A stretch of DNA of 6,873 nucleotides from assembly GCA_004375785.1 (NCBI GenBank), contig SOKM01000105.1, forward strand, positions 1-6,873, read 5' to 3'. This document shows, piece by piece, positions 1 through 6,100 of this stretch. A program made the translations under genes and the position numbers. Each line of letters starts with the position of its first letter. Position 1 is the stretch's first letter. The DNA comes from Candidatus Cloacimonadota bacterium (GTDB lineage Bacteria > Hydrothermota > E44-bin80). Under the pieces are notes generated by a model, which was not told where the DNA came from, did not search any database, and saw only the letters and a program-made list of their open reading frames with translations.

Positions 1-115
1 CCTTCGGGATACTACTGTAAACATACTGCAGGTTGGTTGTTTTCCCTGACCTTCCAGGTCGATAGTATACTACTTTACATGTTAATTCCCTTGTTGCATA
101 CTTTATTAAAGTCAT
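1..115 (-). CDS. mglA: MglA-type Ras-like GTPase, N-terminal fragment (runs off window)
   Basis: Only the first 38 codons are present; the gene continues past the left edge. The start is ATG at 115-113, 5 nt after the accC stop. The peptide begins MTLIKYATREL and contains KVVYYRPGRSGKTTNLQYVY, matching the N-terminus and P-loop of bacterial MglA GTPases (family form YYGPGLxGKTTNLQ, from memory). MglA proteins are cytoplasmic GTP-dependent switches that set cell polarity and place type IV pilus machinery, usually with the GAP MglB; no mglB is visible here. K25, T26 and T27 of the P-loop are present, but residue 19, normally the first Gly of GxxxxGKT, is Arg (codon CGA). I see no good Shine-Dalgarno, so translation is probably coupled to accC. 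Family assignment is firm for such a short stretch; switch regions and activity cannot be judged. Confidence 0.85.
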   Translation of the reverse strand, partial: MTLIKYATRELTCKVVYYRPGRSGKTTNLQYVYSSIPK

Positions 116-120
116 CTTTG

Positions 121-1455
121 TTACAACATTTCATTTACGAGACCTGTATGGATGTTTCCGCTAATAAAATCTTTGTTATCAAGTAACTTCAAGTGAAAGG
201 GAATTGTTGTCTTTATTCCCTCAATCACAAATTCTTTCAATGCCCTGCGAAGACGAGTAATTGCCTCCTCTCTATCTTTTCCATAGGATATTAATTTTGC
301 AATAAGCGAATCATAATACCTTGGAATAGTGTACCCGGAATATAGATGTGTATCAACCCTTATTCCCGGGCCACCAGGTATGTGAAACCCATCTATTTTA
401 CCTATAGATGGTAAGAAATTATTTTCGGGATCCTCTGCATTTATTCTTGCCTCAATGGCACATCCCCTCACTTTGATATCTTTCTGAGAGAAGGATAGTT
501 TCTCCCCCGAAGCAATCCTAATCTGCTCCTTGAGCAGATCCACACCTGTAACAAACTCTGTAACTGGATGTTCTACCTGAATCCTTGTATTCATTTCCAT
601 AAAGAAAAATTTTCCTCTATCAAATATGAACTCGACAGTTCCAGCGCTTTTATATCCAATCTTTTTCATTCCTTTAACAGCAAGTGCACCTATCTTCTCT
701 CTTATCTTCTCATCTACAATCTTTGATGGACTCTCTTCAAGCAATTTCTGATGTCTTCTCTGTATAGAACACTCCCTCTCACCAAGGTGAATTGTGTTAC
801 CATAATTATCTGCTAATATCTGAAACTCAATATGTCTCGGGTTTTTAATGAATTTTTCTATGTAAAGAGTCCCTTCACCAAAGGCTGTTTCTGCTTCAGT
901 TTGTGCTATCTTAAAAAAGTTATTAAATTCTGATTCAATATTAACAATTCTCATTCCTTTGCCACCACCACCGAAAGCTGCTTTTATCATAACTGGAAAA
1001 CCAATATCCTTAGCAATCTTTAAACCTTGAGCTACCTCTAAAACAGGTTCCTTACTTCCAGGGATAACAGGGATTCCAGCCTTCTCCATTTCCCTTTTGG
1101 CATAGACTTTATCACCCATTTTTCTAATGATTTCAAAAGGAGGACCAATAAATTTTATCCCATTAGATTCGCACATCTCAGCGAATTGTGGGTTTTCAGC
1201 AAGGAAGCCGTAACCTGGGTGAATTGCTTCACAATTCGTAATGAGACAGGCACTTATAATTTCTTTTGCGCTGAGATAGCTGTTTTGACTTTCAGGAGGA
1301 CCAATGCAAACAGATTGATCCGAGAAACGTACATGAAGCGAATCTTCATCTGCCTCAGAATGCACCGAAACAGTTTCTATACCTGATTCTTGACAAGCTC
1401 TTATTATCCTAAGAGCAATTTCTCCCCTGTTCGCAATAAGAACCCTTTTGAACAT
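121..1455 (-). CDS. accC: Biotin carboxylase subunit of acetyl-CoA carboxylase
   Basis: The 444-residue ATP-grasp enzyme carboxylates biotin on AccB using ATP and bicarbonate, the first half-reaction of malonyl-CoA synthesis in the cytoplasm. The length matches E. coli AccC. Visible in order: N-terminal biotin-carboxylase domain (RVLIANRGEIALRIIRA, EAIHPGYGFLAENPQFA), MGDK with K116, glycine-rich loop AAFGGGGKGM with K158, H208, the ECSIQRRHQK segment (C229, Q232, H235, K237), E275, then MEMNTRIQVEHPVTE with E287, N289, R291, Q293, V294 and E295, and R337 in the C-terminal domain. These correspond to ATP-, bicarbonate- and biotin-binding residues known from the E. coli enzyme, so it should be active. 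AGAGGA (1464-1469, minus strand), inside the end of the pilT gene, precedes the ATG by 8 nt. It is the third gene of the accB-pilT-accC-mglA string. Pyruvate carboxylase subunit A is a related alternative, made less likely by the AccB gene in the same operon. Confidence 0.96.
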   Translation of the reverse strand: MFKRVLIANRGEIALRIIRACQESGIETVSVHSEADEDSLHVRFSDQSVCIGPPESQNSYLSAKEIISACLITNCEAIHPGYGFLAENPQFAEMCESNGIKFIGPPFEIIRKMGDKVYAKREMEKAGIPVIPGSKEPVLEVAQGLKIAKDIGFPVMIKAAFGGGGKGMRIVNIESEFNNFFKIAQTEAETAFGEGTLYIEKFIKNPRHIEFQILADNYGNTIHLGERECSIQRRHQKLLEESPSKIVDEKIREKIGALAVKGMKKIGYKSAGTVEFIFDRGKFFFMEMNTRIQVEHPVTEFVTGVDLLKEQIRIASGEKLSFSQKDIKVRGCAIEARINAEDPENNFLPSIGKIDGFHIPGGPGIRVDTHLYSGYTIPRYYDSLIAKLISYGKDREEAITRLRRALKEFVIEGIKTTIPFHLKLLDNKDFISGNIHTGLVNEML

Positions 1456-1460
1456 TCAAA

Positions 1461-2567
1461 CTATCCTCTACTTTCAAAATCTGTCCAAGCAGCATCTGAA
1501 CTCGATTTTATTCCCCGTAATTTGAGATTAAATTCATCGGGATTGGTAACATTTGCCATTGCATCTTCATAACTAATTGTACCGATACTATAGAGTTTCA
1601 TTATCGACTGGTCAAAACTTTGCATATGATACTGTGAACCTTCCTCAATGGCAGAGGGTATCAAAAGTGTCTTAACAGGGTCAAGAATATACTCCTTGAT
1701 TGTCGGTGTCACAATCATTATTTCAACAGCAGGAACCCTCCCTTTTCCATCAGATCTTGCAAGAAGCCGTAAAGATACCACACTTATGAGAGTTGCCGAA
1801 AGAAGCACCCTTATATGCTGTTGTTGATGTGGTGGATAGAACGAAATAATTCTATTTATGGTTTCACTTGCATTCAACGTATGAAGTGTACTTAAAACAA
1901 GATGTCCGGTATCCGCTGCTTTCAATGCAACATCCATGGTATCTTTATCTCTTATCTCTCCTATAAGAATAATATCTGGATCCTGACGCATAATGTGCTT
2001 CAGTGCACTTGCAAAACTATGGGTGTCCATCCCAAGTTCCCTCTGGCTGATAACACTATTTTTATCCCTGAAAAGGAATTCTATGGGATCTTCAATTGTA
2101 ATAACATTCTTACTCATATTCTCATTAATATGTTCAATCATAGCAGCAAGAGTCGTTGATTTTCCGCTTCCTGTAGTGCCTGTGCAAAGAATCAATCCTC
2201 TCTGCTTTAGCGAAAGCTCCTTGAGAACCTGTGGTACGTTAAGTTCGTCTATCCTTTTCACAGAAGGTGGGATCGTTCTCATCGCAATTGCAACAGTCCC
2301 CCTCTGCATATATACATTTACCCTGAAACGAGCAAGTCCTGAAACACTAATTGCAAAATCAAGCTCTTTGGTTCTTAGAAATTCCTCTTGCTGGTCCTTT
2401 GTCATAATCTGCTGTGCTGTCTTTCTTAATTCTTCAGGACTCAATGGCTCTTCCTTGAGAGCATTTAACCTTCCATTAATTCTCAGCACAGGAGGCGAAC
2501 CAGCCTTTAGGTGCAAATCACTTGATTCCTCCCTGACCATCCTTTCTAAAAGAGTTTTTAGATTCAT
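1461..2567 (-). CDS. pilT: PilT/PilU-family type IV pilus retraction ATPase
   Basis: A 368-residue secretion-type hexameric ATPase of the PilT family; such proteins sit at the cytoplasmic base of the type IV pilus and drive fibre disassembly for twitching. The N-terminal PAS-like part contains SSDLHLKAGSPPVLRINGRL. The RecA-like core has Walker A GTTGSGKST (130-138, K136), the Asp box ITIEDPIEF (E159, D160, E163), Walker B DIILIGEIRD (198-207, E204) and the His box TGHLVLSTLHT (H222, H229). The C-terminus lacks the AIRNLIRE motif linked to retraction in classical PilT; instead it has HMQSFDQSIMKLYSIGTISYEDAM, trimmed here to its key part HMQSFDQ (314-320) and ISYEDAM, which recalls PilU and the extra PilT paralogues of deltaproteobacteria. 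Exact subtype is therefore open. The ATG is supported by AAGGA (2575-2579) 7 nt upstream, overlapping the accB stop. It lies between accB and accC, an unusual place. Confidence 0.93.
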   Translation of the reverse strand: MNLKTLLERMVREESSDLHLKAGSPPVLRINGRLNALKEEPLSPEELRKTAQQIMTKDQQEEFLRTKELDFAISVSGLARFRVNVYMQRGTVAIAMRTIPPSVKRIDELNVPQVLKELSLKQRGLILCTGTTGSGKSTTLAAMIEHINENMSKNVITIEDPIEFLFRDKNSVISQRELGMDTHSFASALKHIMRQDPDIILIGEIRDKDTMDVALKAADTGHLVLSTLHTLNASETINRIISFYPPHQQQHIRVLLSATLISVVSLRLLARSDGKGRVPAVEIMIVTPTIKEYILDPVKTLLIPSAIEEGSQYHMQSFDQSIMKLYSIGTISYEDAMANVTNPDEFNLKLRGIKSSSDAAWTDFESRG

Positions 2568-2577
2568 AATTTTGTCC

Positions 2578-3021
2578 TTATTCTGGTTTAACTAAAAAAA
2601 GTTTTTGATTGAATTCTACAGGGTCATCGCTCTTTACAAGAATATCTACTATTGTCCCTTTTACATCAGATTCCATCTCATTCATTACTTTCATCGCTTC
2701 AACTATACATACAATCTGACCAGGGACAACACTATCTCCAATCTCCACATATGGTGGGGCATCTGGTGCAGGGGCTCTATAGAATATCCCTACCATGGGT
2801 GCTTTAATTGCAAGAACATCATCTTTTTCTATCTCTTCCTCTGTCCTCTTTCCCTCTTCCTGTAACTCTTTTACAGGGTTCTTCATTGAACTACAGGCTT
2901 TATTTACCTTCGTTGTGCCTTTTCTGATACGAATCGACCTTCCAAATCTCTTTATTTCAACCTCTTCAACATCACTTTCTTCAATAAGTTTAATAAGTCT
3001 TTTAACAAATCTTAAATTCAT
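2578..3021 (-). CDS. accB: Biotin carboxyl carrier protein of acetyl-CoA carboxylase
   Basis: This 147-residue protein carries the biotin that AccC carboxylates and that the carboxyltransferase (AccA/AccD, not in this window) uses to make malonyl-CoA. The N-terminal helix MNLRFVKRLIKLIEES matches the start of E. coli AccB closely, which fixes the start codon. A charged, flexible linker follows (about 35-70, rich in Lys and Glu). The C-terminal biotinyl domain begins near residue 73 with APMVGIFYRAPAPDAPPYVE, including the protruding thumb typical of AccB, and has the biotinylation site EAMKVMN with K111. The ATG at 3021 is preceded by AAGGA (3028-3032) at 6 nt spacing. It is the first gene of the leftward operon, with a leader of about 80 nt behind a predicted promoter in the shared palindrome. 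Length and domains are normal for the family. Confidence 0.96.
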   Translation of the reverse strand: MNLRFVKRLIKLIEESDVEEVEIKRFGRSIRIRKGTTKVNKACSSMKNPVKELQEEGKRTEEEIEKDDVLAIKAPMVGIFYRAPAPDAPPYVEIGDSVVPGQIVCIVEAMKVMNEMESDVKGTIVDILVKSDDPVEFNQKLFLVKPE

Positions 3022-3066
3022 AAAAAATCCTTTTTTTTTACGATCTTTTCAATCTTATAATATCAT

Positions 3067-3090
3067 TCCTGTTCAAAACTCGACACAGGA
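3067..3090 (-). promoter_or_regulatory. Small hairpin and mini-ORF in the accB leader
   Basis: TCCTGT at 3067-3072 and ACAGGA at 3085-3090 can form a 6-bp stem with a 12-nt loop in the predicted accB 5' leader. On the minus strand the same stretch also holds ATG TCC TGT GTC GAG TTT TGA (3093-3073), a possible six-codon leader peptide without a visible ribosome-binding site. Either may be chance in such AT-rich DNA. Confidence 0.25.
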
Positions 3091-3106
3091 CATTTTATTT
3101 TTTAAT

Positions 3107-3135
3107 ATACTACTATAATAAACAATAAAAGTCAA
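3107..3135 (-). promoter_or_regulatory. Predicted sigma70-type promoter of the accB operon
   Basis: Read on the minus strand, TTGACT (3135-3130) is a five-of-six match to the -35 consensus, followed after 17 nt by TAGTAT (3112-3107), a four-of-six match to the -10. Transcription would begin near 3100, giving an accB leader of about 80 nt. The -35 box lies in the left arm of the 18-bp palindrome. Confidence 0.6.
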
Positions 3136-3169
3136 GAAAAAAAGAATATGATTTTTCTTGACTTTTATT
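3124..3169. repeat. Perfect 18-bp inverted repeat between the divergent genes
   Basis: The arms AATAAAAGTCAAGAAAAA (3124-3141) and TTTTTCTTGACTTTTATT (3152-3169) are exact reverse complements, separated by 10 nt. Each arm supplies a TTGACT -35 box pointing outward. It is not a plausible terminator for either neighbour because both genes are transcribed away from it. It could be an operator for a dimeric regulator, a cruciform-forming site, or a way of keeping two divergent promoters matched. Confidence 0.85.
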
Positions 3170-3188
3170 TCTTTATCAAGTATATAAA
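3158..3188 (+). promoter_or_regulatory. Predicted sigma70-type promoter of the receptor-like fusion gene
   Basis: TTGACT at 3158-3163 is followed after 17 nt by TATATA at 3181-3186; TATAAA at 3183-3188 is an alternative -10 at 19-nt spacing. Transcription would begin at about 3193-3196, within a few nt of the first possible start codon (TTG 3197). The -35 is in the right arm of the palindrome. Confidence 0.65.
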
Positions 3189-3196
3189 TAGTTACA

Positions 3197-6100
3197 TTGA
3201 AACATATTAAAGTGAATAACAAAAAATTGGAGGAAGTTACGATACCTGAAAAGAGACTTACTAAAGAAGTAATACAATCGTTGCTTCAGTCTCTGAAACA
3301 ACACAATCTTACAATAGATAAGAATAATACAGAGCTCATCTCGATGTTAAAGAGAAGAGAAAATGCTCTTCGTGACTTAACAAAGGGGGGATATTTAGTT
3401 TCTGAAGACCTCAATAAAATGAGGAAGGAAACATATAATTTATTTGCTTCTATTCAGATAATTGCTGAAGCTACAGAAGTTGCCCTATCTGCCCTTAAAG
3501 AACAAAAAAATGACTGGGAAACACGATACTCTAATCTCGATGATGCTACTTCTGGTTTTAGCGAAATAATTGACACCATTTCAAAATCAATTTTCAGGCT
3601 GAGAGAACTTGGTGAAAGAATCAAAAAGATAGAATTAGCTATTGATAGAATCCATAATATCTCTCATCTCACCCGTGGTGTCTCAAGGAATGCGGGAATT
3701 AAGGCATATCATGCTGGAGAAAAAGGTAAAGGTTTTGAAGTAATTGCAAGGGAACTATCACAGTTAACCAAGGAATCATTGGGAATCACTGTAAAAGTCC
3801 CTGAAACGATAAAAAGATTTCAAACTCAAACAATGGAAGCAGTAAATTTCATAACGGAACTCACACACAATATTGAGCAGGTAAAGAGAAATACTGAAGA
3901 AATGAAACTAAAACTGAAATTGAGCGAAGACCTCTTTGGTGATTTTATAGAAACCTCCAACATAATCCATAACTCTGTTGAGAAACAGATAGGAATAAAA
4001 GAAAAATTAGGGGAAGATGGAGAAAGTATTGCAAAATTATCCACCCAGTCATTGATCGAAACAGGAAGCATCACAAATCTTGAGCAAAATCAAAGCTCCT
4101 TATCACTTCTTGTTAATAGATTTGTTAAAAACTCCTCTCAAATAATAATCTCTCTTGAGGAAAAAGAGAATGAGACCTTTCTCGCTAATTTAAGAAATTC
4201 TTCAATAAATATTGATAAATTAAAAGAATACATCCTTAGAGTATCTTCATTAACGTCCCAGATAAAAGGTGTCTCACTTGAGGCAAAGAGACATTTTGAA
4301 TCACAAAAGGAGAAGGTTTCACAGATTCTTTTAATTATAACTCAAAATAAGAAAGTCAAGCAAGAAATTTTTGCGAAAACTAACTCACTGGTGGAAATAT
4401 TAAAAAAGGTTTCACAACTTTTCTTTGAAACTAACGATTTGTCAGAGAAAATACTTTCAATCATTAGTGGAATGTCGCAACTTGTTGAAAGGGCAGACAG
4501 CTATTTCTCCTCGCTTGAAAAAGAGATAGTCTGGGTAGAAGAAATACACAATAAACTCAAGATGTTTTCTAAAAGAAGCAATCTTCTTTCACTTTATGCA
4601 TCAATAGAATCGGCAAGAGCCTTTGAATTTAAGAAAGAGCTGGATGTGATTGTAAATCAGATAAAAGAATTATCAAAACAATCATCAGGGTCATTGAGAA
4701 CAATCGAGGAATCGGTTAACAAGGCAAAATCTTCGCTTAAAAATGTTCATCAGATTATGTCAGAAACCTCTAATAAACTTGAAAAGACCAAGGATGATTT
4801 CAAACCTATGCTCAAAGGTTTCAATGAACTTAATAAATCAACAGAAAGACTGCAGGAACTCGTTAACGAGATGTTAAAAACCCTTGAGAAGCAAACAGAA
4901 CTTGAACAGAAACTTACAGCCCTTGAGGAAACACTCTTTTCAAAGATAGACAAAAATATAATAAAGAATAAGGAATTGGAGATAGAGACAGAAAAAATAG
5001 GCTCAGTTGTATCTGAACTATTGAATGAACTCGGTGAATTTAAAAAGGATTTAAAGCCTTTTTTACCTTTCTTTCAAAAGGTATCCAAAACAGTATTAAA
5101 ACTGAGATTGTCGTGTGACCCTATTGAAATCGATCCCTCCAAAACGACTGATGCGACCTCCAATAGAGTTAGCACAACTATCTTTAAAGGTCTTGTCGAA
5201 CAGGGAACGGATGCAAATGTTATTCCATCAATTGCAAAAAGATGGAAACTATCTGAAGATGGACTTATATGGGAATTTACTTTACGCGATAATGTACTGT
5301 TTCATAATGGAGAATTGCTCAATGCAAGAGATGTGAAATTTTCAATTGAACGTTTATTACTAGGACCTCACAGTTATATGTTCGATATGATAAAAGGAGT
5401 GAAAGATTTTAAAAGAAATAAAAACAAGAATGTGGAAGGAATAAAGATTACTGGTAATTATAACATCAAAATAGAGTTAGACCATCCTTATATTCCATTT
5501 TTGAGAAACCTTGCAGTTACCTGCGGTAGTATTGTAAAAGAGACAAAAGATGGACTTATCGGTGCCGGTCCGTATAAATTAAAGGAATGGGAAAAAGGAA
5601 CTAAAATTATTGTTGAAGCGTTTGAAGATTATTTTGGTAAAAAACCGTTCTGTGATGAGGTACATTTTATTATCTGCCAGGATGAGAAAGAAACAGTTCG
5701 AAGGTTTTTAGAAGGAGAATTTGATATAATTGATGTTCCCGGTTCGATTGATAAGGAAGAATTCTTACAAAAAAATGAAATCAATGTAGAATCTTTATCC
5801 ATCTATGACATCTATTACATCGGTATCAATGTGAAAGAACAAACCCCATTTAAGAAAACAATGGTCAGACAGGCACTAAACTACGCTGTTGACAGAGAGG
5901 GGTATATTCAAAAAATCGCAAAGGATAGGGCAATACCTGCAAAGGGTATCTTCCCACCAAATTTTTCTACATACAATCAGAGACTTACTGGATACACATA
6001 CAACCCTGAGAAAGCTCGCGAATTATTAAGAAATGCTGGTTTTCCCAATGGTTTACCGGGCGAATACAAATTTGACATCAGGGATTCAAAGATTGCCATT

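Noticed and set aside
62..72. GTAGTATA motif shared between the mglA start region and the accB promoter area (3106-3113)
   Set aside because: The copy at 62-72 is coding sequence for Val-Val-Tyr of MglA; an 8-9 base match is expected by chance.
1993..2595. 200-codon open frame on the plus strand opposite the pilT gene
   Set aside because: It lies antisense to a protein with complete PilT-family motifs, has no recognisable domain, and its hydrophobic stretches are what antisense reading of this gene gives.
3022..3106. Riboswitch in the accB leader
   Set aside because: The leader is only about 80 nt, AT-rich, and shows one 6-bp stem; no known riboswitch core is recognisable.
3124..3169. Bidirectional terminator
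   Set aside because: Both neighbouring genes are transcribed away from it and their predicted -35 boxes lie in the arms, so no transcript of either gene passes through; the arms are also too AT-rich for a typical terminator stem.
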